Assembly: GCA_029834535.1 (NCBI GenBank)
Contig: JAQMWT010000011.1
Span: 161,531 to 225,530 of the forward strand
Reading direction: 5' to 3'
Source: Chrysophaeum taylorii
Lineage: Eukaryota > Sar > Pelagophyceae > Pelagomonadales > Pelagomonadaceae
Length of the DNA stretch: 64,000 bases
Below the pieces are notes generated by a model, which made no database searches, had not been told where the DNA came from, and saw nothing but the letters and a program-made list of their open reading frames with translations. Every line of letters starts with the position of its first letter. Positions within the stretch are counted from its first letter, which is position 1. A program made the position numbers and the translations under genes. Below, in pieces: positions 1 through 9,209 of the stretch.

Positions 1-959
1 TTGATGAAGCGATGTTCGGTAAGGATTTCACGGATAGCATGGGATTGGTCAAGAGTGAGGGTTCTCCGAGGGCGATCACGCGTAATGCGAAGACCAACGT
101 AAGAGGTGAGATCAAGTTCATTGACGTCAGTGAAAGCGCGGAAACGGAGGAAAAAGGCTTGGTAATGGCCAATGCAATGACGAGGGTGCGCCACAAGAAG
201 ATCATCAACGACGAGAACAAGGCGCGGAACGACAGTAGACTTAAGCATGGGTGTGTAGCTGCAAGTGTCACCAGATCCGCGGACGAAGCCACAGTCATTG
301 ACGAGAAAGCGTGCCAAATAAAGCCACCAATTACGACAAGCTTGTTTGCAACCATACCAAGAGCGACGGAGCGTGTAAATGATTTTGGAACCATCGGTGG
401 GTTGGCGAGGAGCATAGCCTTCGGGTGGCCAGACATAGATGTCTTCGTCAATGAGAGCTTGGATAAAAGCGGAGTTGACATCCAACTTATGCAAATCCCA
501 GTCATGAACAGCAACGCCAGACAGGGGCTTGTATGAAAGCAGAGATGACATCTACAGGACGGCACGTGTCGTGGTAAGCAATGCCGTGAACCTGCGTGTA
601 ACCGCGGACAACGAGGCGGGCCTTGTACGATTTGAAGCGGCCAGAGTCATACTTCTTGCGGAGGATCCACTTGAGGGTACAAATGTTGCCAGAAACATCA
701 TCATCATCGAAGGAAGGCGAATAACATCCCAGCAACCAAGCTGACCAAGAGAGCTGTATTCTTTAGCGATGGCTTGCAACCAGCCAGGACGCTCAGGATT
801 GGTCGGAGCTAAAGCTTCACGTAAATGGGTGGAAGTAATAGTAGTTTCGTCAAGGTAATACTGAGAGATTTCTTCGGAAGCAGAGTAATAAACGTGTGCA
901 TGGGGATCAACAAGGGTGTTAGCTAAACAAAGGGGAAGGAAGACATAATGAACTAACAA
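1..959 (-). pseudogene. Copia reverse transcriptase (RVT_2) fragment of element A
   Basis: Minus-strand frames at 959-552 and 735-502 give the N-terminal part of the copia reverse transcriptase, including the stretches LREALAPTNPERPGWLQAI, LKWILRKKYDSGRFKSYKA and RLVVRGYTQVHGI. They correspond to the intact frame at 6139-4421. Coding is lost by a frameshift near 700, where an extra ATCATCATC run sits. A second rearrangement lies near 535-600, where about 60 bp differ from element B. Further down (540-1) the sequence again follows element B closely. No functional protein is expected. Confidence 0.8.
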
Positions 960-2590
960 ACGAAAGCTAACAGAGAGTTACAAGAGGAAACAGAAGCGAC
1001 AGAGGAAACAGAATCAACATCGTGACAGGATGAAACAGAATCGACATTGCGTTGTTGACAAACGCCAGTATGAAAGTTTGTTTGTTGTTGTAATGCGCTT
1101 TGGTCGACTTTGCGCGGTCGGCTCCGTTTGGCGCGACTTTGTTTTGCACTTTCTGTTGTTTTCTCTCTTTGGTGCTCTTTTGCACTTTCTGTTGTTTTCT
1201 CTCGAGCTCGTAGAATGGTCGGTTCACGTGATGGGGTGATCAGTCCCAGTGAAACCGGCGCATTCTCATCAAACACAGGGGCAAGGGGGCAACACAAGGG
1301 GGCAACAGCGGAAGAACAGCGGAAGAACAGGTGACAATCGGGCAACAGCAGGAACAGGTGACAATGGGGCAACAATAGACGAGAGCTTGGAAGCGTGATT
1401 CGAGAAAGTCAGAACAACGTTGAAGTGCCTTCGGTGGTTGACATTGCAGGAAATCGGGTAAGTGAAACTGTCAGCAAAATCGAGGTCTGAAGAACAATAG
1501 CGACAAAAGTGCCTGGGATGACGTGCGTTAGACGATTGTTGCCACTGAGGATCGCAGCGGGGCAAAGATAGCGGAAACACAGGCTGGTACATATGATGGC
1601 GGTGTACCAGACGTCTGATGAGAACGTTGCCTTTGGGCAGATATGTTGTATGGTGACCAGGTTATGACGATGGTCGGAGGCGACTGAAGCAAAAACAGGC
1701 GTAAACAGGGTTGATGCGAACGTTGGGTGTTTGGTTGTTGTGGCGCGAGCAAGTTGCCATGGGCACGACCGCGTCCTGTACGCGAAGATGGAAGACTTCG
1801 GACGCGCCAGCGGTGTAAGGAACGAACACAGGTAGACCAGGCTGCTGTATGCCAGCCTGCTGTGACAGATAAGAAAGTGGCCCGTTTTCGCATTCGCAAG
1901 AACGAAGTTGCCATATGGGCCAACGTTGGAGGAGCAAGCGGCGAGCTTCGTTCGTCATACTCGAATAGACTGCGGTAGAAGTTGGCGACAGTGGCAAAAC
2001 AGTTGTGGCACGTAAGAACGTTGCAGATAGCTTGCAGATAGCGTCGCAGTGGCACGTAAGAACATTGCAGATAGCGTCGCGGGTGCTGAGCACGGAATTC
2101 ACGTCGATAGCAAAACCGAATTTTAAAGGTCAGAAAAGCGGCGAAAAAGTACGTGAAGGAGAACCACAAATCACACAGCAAAGAAGCGTCTGTCCAGGAT
2201 CCCGAAGATGAGCGATCCAACCACATAGGAAGCACGAAAACTGCGCACGCGAAAAATTGACAGGCACAGCTTAGTTGTGGCAGGTGAAATGCGCGATGGA
2301 ACGTGATTCGCTGGTTTTACCAAAACCGACAAGCACAACGAGGAGTGGATCAACGAATAGCTGAAAATGCACAACGGGGAGTGGAGCAACGAATAGGCGA
2401 AATACAGAACGAGGAGGGGAGCAACGACGAGGTGAAAAGACAGAACGAGGAGAGGAGCAACGACGAGGGAAAATACAGAACGAGGGGTGGAGCAACGAAT
2501 AGCGGAAAATACAGAACGAGGCGCCTGTGCAATGGGAGCTAAAAACAAAAACGAGGGGCTTCCGTGGGATGGGGTTGTTGATGTGCTTGC
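960..2590 (-). pseudogene. Decayed middle part of copia element A
   Basis: The frame at 1375-953 shares the stretch RKVDQ.ALQQ with the integrase-to-RT linker of element B (6903-6133), so 960-1400 is the same linker. From about 1400 to 2590 I see only short minus-strand frames with no recognisable integrase or protease. The stretch 2290-2530 is a degenerate tandem repeat built on units of the type cagaacgaggaggggagcaa. The integrase seems to be deleted or replaced here. Confidence 0.45.
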
Positions 2591-2591
2591 A

Positions 2592-3834
2592 TCAGACATT
2601 CGGCGGTACACACGCTGACTTGGAATTATCTTGATTGGCAGAAAGGTGCAAAGATGATAAGATAGAGAATCGGGAAGTGTATGTGAGACGGTGGGTGTGG
2701 CCGTTTAAGGCGGTGAAGGGGGGTGTAATAGGTGGTGGTATTAAGAAAAGCGGCGGAGTGGAACTAGAATCAGTCAAGGTGGGAGTAGGCATAGGAGCAG
2801 AAAAGGTAGTGTTAGTGGTGGTGGGTTTGGGTTGGTGTTGTTGGGTGTTTTTGGAGTCATTGGAAGTGTTGCGCTGTTGAGAAGAACGGCGATGGTGGTT
2901 AGGGCGTTGTCGTTGAATAGCTAGGAACTTTGAAACTTGCGGCAGTCCCCCTTGAAGTGATCCTTGCAGCCGCCAAAAGGACATCGGGTAGTGCGTCGGA
3001 ATCGAGTAGAGCCAGGTTGTTGGGAAAGGGGAGAGTCTAGGGTAGGTCAGTTGAAAGAGTCTGAAGTCGTGGCTGACGACGCGGCGGATAGCGCGGCGGA
3101 AGTGGTTGTGCATGCCATCGAAATTGGTTGTTGTTGAACTTCTCAAGGGTACAACCACATTCATCGGTACGAAACGCGAGACGATAAAACAAAGCCAGTA
3201 AGGCTTGAAGCACGATGCACGTAGTCAAATGCGAGGACACACTCGAGGGTGCGTCGGATCAGGTACAATGCCGAGCAACTTGAACTCCGGTGATAGGTAA
3301 AATGCCGAGCAACTTGAACGCCGGTGATAGGTACAATGCCGAGCAACTTGTATACTCCGATGATGAACTTGTTGAGGAAGTTCGCTACGCGATCCCCACG
3401 GCCCATGTAGACATCGGTAATGCGCTTGTAAAGCCGCGTGAAGTTCATATCACGGTTTTCACGGATATCCGCACGATCAGTATCATGCATTGGTAGCGCC
3501 ATGAAGAGTGCACTGTACCAGCGTTGCTGCTTGAGACCAAATTCTTCTTCAGAGCAGCCAGAGTCGGAAATGCTAGTCCAAATGTCAGTGGTCAAGATAA
3601 TGCGATCACCGGTGGAAATGATCATGTTTTCCAGGCGCCGGGTCCATTGGTGAAAAAGATGTCGCTCACCACTGAGGGCATCGAGTTTTGCGAAAGCTTG
3701 CTATCCTTAATTTCGATCGAGGACATGATAAACGATAACGAACCGAACACGTAGCAATGAACTGAAGCCGAGGAGGAGTCGCCGTTATCCGTGAAGTCAA
3801 GCAGTCGTTCGACCGCCGACGACACCTGGTACCA
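2592..3834 (-). pseudogene. Gag-like region of copia element A
   Basis: Three overlapping minus-strand frames (3975-3622, 3625-3161, 3164-2592) read in series as one broken gag-like protein. Visible stretches are IEIKDSKLSQNSMPSVVSD, TDIWTSISDSG and RLYKRITDVYMGRGDRVANF, followed by a Gln/Thr/Pro-rich tail (SQQRNTSNDSKNTQQHQPKP). Position directly downstream of the LTR and primer-binding site is what makes gag the likely identity; no zinc knuckle is visible. A 37-bp unit is repeated about three times at 3262-3350 and disrupts the frame. Confidence 0.4.
3822..3834 (-). other. Primer-binding-site-like sequence of element A
   Basis: Immediately after the LTR terminus (...TAACA) the minus strand reads TGGTACCAGGTGT. 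TGGTA.CAG is the usual start of a site complementary to the 3' end of initiator tRNA-Met used by copia elements. The matching position in element B reads TGGTAGCAGGTGT. Confidence 0.6.
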
Positions 3835-3930
3835 TGTTACGAATGGAATGAGGCGTGAGACTAGCGATAAGAGAAAGACGTATGGATACTGGATACGTGG
3901 TGTAGGGGTAAGTGTCATAGCTTCCTTACA
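3835..3930 (-). repeat. Short LTR (about 96 bp) of element A
   Basis: One of three copies of the same sequence (others 4148-4243 and 7414-7518). On the minus strand it begins TGTAAGGAAGCTATGACA and ends CATTCCATTCGTAACA, so it has the TG...CA ends of an LTR and abuts a primer-binding-site-like sequence. Confidence 0.7.
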
Positions 3931-4031
3931 AACAAACAAACAAACAAACAAACAAACAAACAAACAAACAAACAAACAAACAGACAGACTAACATCTGTC
4001 GATTAGTAGTAAGGATTTTTTTTTTTTAGGC

Positions 4032-4099
<68 letters not shown>

Positions 4100-4140
4100 A
4101 GTCTGTCTGTCTGTCTGTCTGTCTATCTGTCTCAAAAAGA
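3931..4140. repeat. Back-to-back microsatellites: (AAAC)n and (CTGT)n
   Basis: An (AAAC)n tract (about 3928-3980) and a (CTGT)n tract (about 4031-4132) are separated by about 50 bp. That spacer contains, on the minus strand, the motif ACTAATCGACAGATG, which recurs near 12960 and 13981. The tracts fill the gap between the LTRs of elements A and B. Confidence 0.9.
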
Positions 4141-4147
4141 AGAATCT

Positions 4148-4243
4148 TGTTGCGAATGGAATGAGGCGTTAGACTAGCGATAAGGGAAAGACGCATGGAT
4201 ACTGGATACGTGGTGCAGGCGTAAGTGTCATAGCTTCCTCACA
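4148..4243 (-). repeat. 3' LTR of element B (96 bp)
   Basis: Minus strand begins TGTGAGGAAGCTATGACA and ends CCATTCGCAACA. It is nearly identical to 3835-3930 and to 7414-7518. The purine-rich stretch beside it is on the plus strand, so I cannot identify a normal polypurine tract. Confidence 0.7.
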
Positions 4244-4420
4244 CAGGTGCTGGAAAAGAAAGAAAAGGAAAAAGGGGTAAGTGAGGTCTTCACACAGGTG
4301 CTGGAAAGAGAAAGAAAAGGAAAAAGGGGTAAGTGAGACGCTCACAGAGGAGAAGCTTTGAGGAAGACGTCATAGAGGCAGTGTGGCAAGAAAGAAAAAC
4401 AACAGAGATCAGGGCGAAGA

Positions 4421-6139
4421 TCACGAAGTGAGGTAAAGAGCACGAAGCCGGAGGAAGGAAGGAGCTTCCGTACTGCGGATGAAAATGTCGCTAAGATTGT
4501 GAAGGCGGGGTATGTGTTTGAGATCAATGATGTGGTTGCGCTGATATTCGGCGGTACTGTAAAAGCGAATGTCAATATGGCGGGTGCGCCGTGTGAGACA
4601 CTGGAGACGGACTTGGGTGACGGTGGTGCTATTATCAACATACATTGGGACCGTGTGACGAGGGAGATCAAAGTCATCAAAAATTTTGAGAAGCCAAGAG
4701 AGCTCAGCAGTAGCAGCGTAAAGAGCGAGCAATTCAGCTTCAAAAGAAGAGCGGGCAAGTAAGTACTGCGAGCGGGCGCAGTAGGCTATCATAGAGCCAG
4801 CAAGGAGAAAACAAAAACCAGTTGTAGAGTGGCGGTCATCAGGGTCGTCGGCCCAGCTGGAGTCGGAATAACCACAGAGATGAAGGGTAGAATCGCGACC
4901 GAGAACAAGGGCAAGATCGTGAGAGCCATTGAGATAACGCAGAGTGGGAGATAAAGCGTGCCAAGCGTGCCAGTGGGGTTTACCAGGATTGTGGGGAAAA
5001 CGCGCACACTGATTGACGGACCAAGTGATATCAGGGCGAGTCATGATGGAGATGAAGAGGACACAGCCAACAATACGGCGAAAGGGGATGCGTGCCATGA
5101 AAATGTGATCTGGAGAACCAGGAGTAGGACAATCAGCCGCAGAAAGATGAAGACCTTTGGGAGCGGGAGTGAGTTCGGGTTTACTGTTGATGAAGCGATG
5201 TTCGGTAAGGATTTCACGGATAGCATGGGATTGGTCAAGAGTGAGGGTTCTCCTAGGGCGATCACGCGTAATGCGAAGACCAACATAAGAGGTGAGATCA
5301 AGTTCATTGACGTCAGTGAAAGCGCGGAAACGGAGGAAAAAGGCTTGGTAATGGCTAATGCAATGACGAGGGTGCGCCACAAGAAGATCATCAACGACCA
5401 AAACGAGACGTAGCACGACGGTAGAATTGAGCACGAGCTTGTAGTGGCAAGTGTCACCAGATCCGCGGACGAAGCCACAATCATTGAGAAGGAAGCGTTC
5501 CAAATAAAGCCACCAATTGCGACAAGCTTGTTTGCAACCATACCAAGAGCGACGGAGTTTGTAAACGATCTTGGAACCATCGGTGGGTTGGCGAGGAGCA
5601 TAGCCTTCGGGTGGCCAGACATAGATGTCTTCGTCAATGGGAGCTTGAATAAAAGCGGGGCTGACATCGAACTTGTGCAAATCCCAGTCATGAACAGCGA
5701 CAAAGGTTAGAAAGACACGTATCGTGACGATGATAGCAACCGGTGAGTAGGTGTCATGATAATCAATGCCGTGAACCTGGGTGTAACCGCGGACGACGAG
5801 GCGAGCCTTGTACGATTTGAAGCGGCCAGAGTCATACGTCTCGCGGAGGATCCACTTGAGGGTACAAATGTTGCCAGAAAAAGTCGAAGGAAGGCGAACC
5901 ACATCCCAGCAACCAAGCTGACCAAGAGAGCTGTATTCATTAGCGATGGCTTGCAACCAGCCAGGACGCTCAGGATTGGTCGGAGCTAAAGCTTCACGTA
6001 AGTGGGTGGAAGTAATAGTAGTTTCGTCAAGGTCTGAATACTGAGACATTTCTTCGGAAGCAGAGTAATAAACGTGTGCATGGGGATCAACAAGGGTGTT
6101 AGCTAAACAAAGGGGAAGGAAGACATAATGAACTAACAA
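4421..6139 (-). CDS. Copia pol: reverse transcriptase and RNase H (element B)
   Basis: Open frame of 572 codons. The N-terminal half is an RVT_2-type reverse transcriptase: LKWILRETYDSGRFKSYKA, VVRGYTQVHGIDYHDTYSPV, FDVSPAFIQAPIDEDIYV. The catalytic box reads LVVDDLLV, so the usual YVDD is VVDD. The C-terminal half is a copia RNase H with CGYSDSSWADDPDDRHSTTG, SFEAELLALYAATAELSWL and the conserved RTRHIDIRFY. It should make cDNA from the element RNA inside virus-like particles. It is out of frame with the integrase frame ending at 6133, so a fused polyprotein would need a frameshift. It is the longest intact piece of this family in the window. Confidence 0.9.
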   Translation of the reverse strand: MLVHYVFLPLCLANTLVDPHAHVYYSASEEMSQYSDLDETTITSTHLREALAPTNPERPGWLQAIANEYSSLGQLGCWDVVRLPSTFSGNICTLKWILRETYDSGRFKSYKARLVVRGYTQVHGIDYHDTYSPVAIIVTIRVFLTFVAVHDWDLHKFDVSPAFIQAPIDEDIYVWPPEGYAPRQPTDGSKIVYKLRRSWYGCKQACRNWWLYLERFLLNDCGFVRGSGDTCHYKLVLNSTVVLRLVLVVDDLLVAHPRHCISHYQAFFLRFRAFTDVNELDLTSYVGLRITRDRPRRTLTLDQSHAIREILTEHRFINSKPELTPAPKGLHLSAADCPTPGSPDHIFMARIPFRRIVGCVLFISIMTRPDITWSVNQCARFPHNPGKPHWHAWHALSPTLRYLNGSHDLALVLGRDSTLHLCGYSDSSWADDPDDRHSTTGFCFLLAGSMIAYCARSQYLLARSSFEAELLALYAATAELSWLLKIFDDFDLPRHTVPMYVDNSTTVTQVRLQCLTRRTRHIDIRFYSTAEYQRNHIIDLKHIPRLHNLSDIFIRSTEAPSFLRLRALYLTS

Positions 6140-6903
6140 ACGAAAGCTAACAGAAGAGACATATAAAGAGTTACAGGAGGAAACAGAAGCGACAGAGGAA
6201 ACAGAATCAACATCGTGACAGGAGGAAACAGAATCGCCCGTAAAAAAGTTTTTGTTGGTTGTTGTAACGCGCGTTGGTCGACTTTGCGCGGTTGGCCCCG
6301 TCTGGCGCGACGTAATGGTGCACGTTTCGTATTGTCCGGTGACAGTGTATTCAGTGACGGTTGAGTTGTTTCAGGGGTGATCAGTCCCGATAAGGCCGGC
6401 TCCGGAGCATCAAAAACAGAAGACATGGGGGCCACGGCGGAAGATAAACGAGGGTCGTAATAAAATAAGTCAGGAAAACGAGAATCCACTAGAGGCGGAG
6501 GAAGGGGTTGAGAGGACAGTGACTTACGCAGAGCGAAATTTTCGTCAAAAACAACATCAATCGAGGTGTGGATGACAGGAGCTGTGGGGCGTTGAAGCAA
6601 TATGCGATATCCAGGGCCTGCAGAGGGATACCCAATGAAGATGCCGGTTATAGCTTTGGTAGGCCATTTGTTGCCAGTAAGAATTGCAGCGGGACAGCCC
6701 CAAACACGAAGAAAATCGACACGAGGGAGAGTTTCATGTAGCATTTCATATGGCGTCATATATCCAGGATTAGAGGCATTTGGCATACGCTCGGAGATGA
6801 AGCCAGCCGCTTCCATGGCCCAACGCCAAAAATCAGGTGGACGGTGCGCATGTACCAAAAGAGTGCGAGTAATATCAGCGGTTGCGCGATGAGAGCGTTC
6901 CAC
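6133..6903 (-). pseudogene. Copia integrase C-terminal part and linker (element B)
   Basis: The frame contains the region that follows the catalytic Glu in copia integrases: RTLLVHAHRPPDFWRWAMEA, NASNPGYMTPYEMLHE, FLRVWGCPAAIL and FIGYPSAGPGYRILL, then a low-complexity linker. It overlaps the next upstream frame (7373-6756) out of register, so the integrase is split in two. Family order and motifs make the assignment secure; activity is unlikely. Confidence 0.8.
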
Positions 6904-7404
6904 AACACCGGAAAAAGCGTGCGCCTGTGAAGTTTTTTGGACTGAGCTGCAGGAGCGCGTTTAAGCGCAATGTTGTTGCCCAGACAGAAGGTTTCGAATT
7001 GGCCCATAAGAGAGCGGTCACGATCGGTGTAGATGAGGGCAATGCGATATCCGAATGGGCGAACCACGGTAGACAGAAAAAGTTCGAGTTGACGAGCGTT
7101 CGTAAGGGCATCGTGTCGTGGAGCAAAGTAAGGCGTGCGGCGGCGCGTATGATCATCGACAAACGTGAGGATCGCGCGATCTTGATATATGAAGGATGGG
7201 ACGCCGGCAAACATGAGATCGGCGTGGATAATAAAAAAGGTAGGGCGCAACGGCACGTGGACGAGACAAAGGCTCGGAGGAAGGAGGCGAAGTGGAAGCG
7301 GAAGCATGAGCTTTACGTTGGCCAACATGCGCAGCATGCATTTTACCGAGAGCACAAGCAGGACAAAACCCATAACCCCGAGGTCGTTCGATCGAAACGA
7401 ACAC
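6756..7404 (-). pseudogene. Copia pre-integrase zinc motif and integrase core (element B)
   Basis: Two overlapping frames. 7404-7153 has CPACALGKMHAAHVGQRKAH, the pre-integrase zinc-binding type motif of copia. 7373-6756 has DLMFAGVPSF, FVDDHTRR and the second Asp region LIYTDRDRSLMGQFETFC, with an AAAQ-to-H stretch where the Glu should follow. The change of frame between them and the lost catalytic context mark it as broken. It lies directly behind the primer-binding site, so gag and protease are deleted. Confidence 0.7.
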
Positions 7405-7413
7405 CTGCTACCA
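7401..7413 (-). other. Primer-binding-site-like sequence of element B
   Basis: Directly after the LTR end (...CCTAACA) the minus strand reads TGGTAGCAGGTGT, which starts like the complement of the initiator tRNA-Met 3' end. It agrees with the site beside the LTR of element A. Confidence 0.6.
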
Positions 7414-7518
7414 TGTTAGGAATGGAATGAGGCGTTAGACTAGCGATAAGAGAAAGAGACGTATGGAGATACTGGATACGTGGTGGTGCAGGGGTAAGTA
7501 AGTCATAGCATCCTCACA
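7414..7518 (-). repeat. 5' LTR of element B (105 bp)
   Basis: Minus strand starts TGTGAGGATGCTATGACT and ends CCATTCCTAACA. It is about 9 bp longer than the other two copies because of small internal insertions (for example an added GTA and GA). A promoter in so short an LTR cannot be recognised by eye. Confidence 0.7.
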
Positions 7519-7613
7519 AAAAACTGGAGGAAAAATGTGAGTTGTGTGGTTCGACCCCGGCAGGTTAGGGTTATTTTAATCGTAAGAAGAAAAAATTCCA
7601 ACAAACAGCAACA

Positions 7614-9138
7614 ATGGAAGAGCCTCATTATTATTATCCAGCGCTGCGACGAGACGTGGACTATTGGGGAAAGGGTCCCCACCAGCGGCGGATCCACCAC
7701 TCGCGGCTCGTCGCGGAGGACGGAGAGGGACGGTGCACGTCGCGGGTAAGGGATCTTAGGAGCGTCATGACGCGACCCGAGGGCTCGTCGCTGCGGGTGA
7801 TGTCGACGACCTTCAACGTCGGGAACCGACGAGTGAACGATGCGGAGATGTCCAAGTGGCTCGCCAAGTGCGAGCACTGCGACGTCGTGGCCGTCGCGCT
7901 CCAGGAAGCGAATTATCTCTCGAGTTCGCAGAAGCGAGGCTTGGCGGTGATCGCGGGGTGCACCGTCGCGGGGCTCGCGGGACCGTTTGGAATTGGCGCG
8001 GGGCTCGCCCTCGGGACCACGACGGCGGGCGCCATGGTGGTGCACTCGCACGTCATGCCAAAGATCCGCCGCGCAATCCATAAACGAAATCCACGAATAC
8101 CCGACGTCGAACGAGCTCGTTCGCCGTTGCTCTCCGACAGCGACGACGAGGCGCCGCAGAAAGGGAGCGAGGGCACGCCGATGCTGAGCCTCGCGATCGC
8201 TGCGGCGATCGACCGCCAGCTGTTCCCGCGGGGCTTCGAGAGAGCACAGTTTGTGGAATACGGCCAGATGAGACTCGTAGTGTATAGTCGGGGCGCCGCG
8301 GCCGAGAGGCGAAGCGCCAAGCACGGCATGGGCATGGCCTTCAACAAGGGCGGGCTCGCGGCGCGGGTTGCGATTTCGCGCCACGACCGGACCTTTGATC
8401 TGGTCTTTCTGGCAGCCCATCTGCCCGCCCACGAGGGCAAAAAAGATGAGCGGACGATGGCTTTGACGGAGATTTTCGTTAACCTCCAGTCCGTCTCGAG
8501 GGATGCCGACGTCACATTTCTGATGGGAGATCTTAACTACAGGCTCGATAATTCTATGCTCGACCACGCGACCGCCTGCGCCCTGATCGACGCGCAAAAG
8601 TACGACACGCTCCACGACCGCGACGAGCTGGTCTCCGAGCTCGTGGGCCGCGACCCGGCGACCGTGCTTCGCGGCTTCGCGACACCGTCCTGCGACTTCG
8701 CCCCCACCTTCAAGTTGGTCCGCAAGCTCTCGTACCCAAAGTACTCCGAAAAGCGACTGCCAGCCTGGTGCGACCGCGTCCTCTTCAAGACTAAGTCCCA
8801 CGTCGGCTTGGATTTGGAGGACTACTCCGCCGCCTTTTGCGTCTCGACTTCGGACCACAAACCCGTTACCCTCGTCGCGACCCTCCACAAGCACCCTCCC
8901 CCGGCGGTGCCCCCCCGTTTTCCCCCGCCCCCCGACCTCCTCACGGGCGAACCCCCCCGGCGCCAAAGGGCGGTCTCCGCTAAAATCGTCAGCCCCCCCT
9001 TTGTCGAAGCGCCGAAACCCCCCCCGCCGCCGCCGAAGCGCCCGCGCGCCGCCTTCCGCCTCAGCACCCCCCGGATGATCGCCGCCAACCGCGGCGGCTC
9101 GGCCCCCCCGGCCCTCGTCGTCGGAAGCGCCCTCCACG

Positions 9139-9181
<43 letters not shown>

Positions 9182-9200
9182 CTACCCGTATAGCAGCTAA
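7614..9200 (+). CDS. Inositol polyphosphate 5-phosphatase family protein
   Basis: 528 codons, no intron needed. It carries the exonuclease/endonuclease/phosphatase fold motifs of inositol 5-phosphatases in order: STTFNVGN (64-71), ALQEANY (95-101), AAHLPAHEGKKDERT (267-281), GDLNYR (305-310), PAWCDRVLFK (383-392) and TSDHKPVT (412-419). The family removes the 5-phosphate of phosphoinositides or inositol phosphates in a Mg-dependent way. Residues 105-148 form a glycine-rich hydrophobic hairpin (GLAVIAGCTVAGLAGPFGIG and on) inserted just after the LQE motif; this is not usual and may bind membrane. The tail is proline-rich and ends in poly-Asp from a (GAC)n tract. The stop lies 9 bp from the stop of the convergent DUF1995 gene. 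Confidence 0.9.
9139..9180 (+). repeat. (GAC)n microsatellite coding poly-Asp
   Basis: About 14 GAC units at the 3' end of the inositol phosphatase gene, encoding a run of Asp before the last few residues. Confidence 0.9.
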
Positions 9201-9209
9201 TACTCTCGC

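Larger units (their letters stand above)
1..3930 (-). mobile_element. Ty1/copia-type LTR retrotransposon, element A (5' part, cut by window edge)
   Basis: Read on the minus strand, this runs from a short LTR (3835-3930) through a primer-binding-site-like sequence, gag-like frames (about 3800-2600), a scrambled middle, and a copia reverse transcriptase fragment (959-1) that leaves the window. The reverse transcriptase part matches element B (4148-7518) nearly base for base over long stretches, so both belong to one family. Element A keeps a gag region that B lacks, but its pol is interrupted by many frameshifts and by sequence not found in B. It is a decayed copy. The family call rests on the pol motifs; the exact internal boundaries are inferred. 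Confidence 0.75.
4148..7518 (-). mobile_element. Ty1/copia-type LTR retrotransposon, element B (gag-less)
   Basis: The element is bounded by short direct repeats (5' LTR 7414-7518, 3' LTR 4148-4243, minus strand), with a primer-binding-site-like sequence at 7401-7413. Coding starts at once with a zinc-finger/integrase frame, so gag is missing. Order on the minus strand is pre-integrase zinc motif, integrase, linker, reverse transcriptase, RNase H, which is the copia order. I find no obvious 5-bp target-site duplication (flanks aaaaa and aatct). The integrase/RT junction is frameshifted, so the copy is probably not autonomous. Confidence 0.85.

Noticed and set aside
3931-4140. Tetranucleotide tracts considered as a CRISPR-like array
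   Set aside because: They are simple uninterrupted microsatellites without spacers, in a eukaryotic setting.
7503-9137. Long minus-strand frame of 544 codons opposite the inositol phosphatase
   Set aside because: It is the GC-rich antisense shadow of a gene with full phosphatase motifs; its sequence is Arg/Gly-biased without family features.
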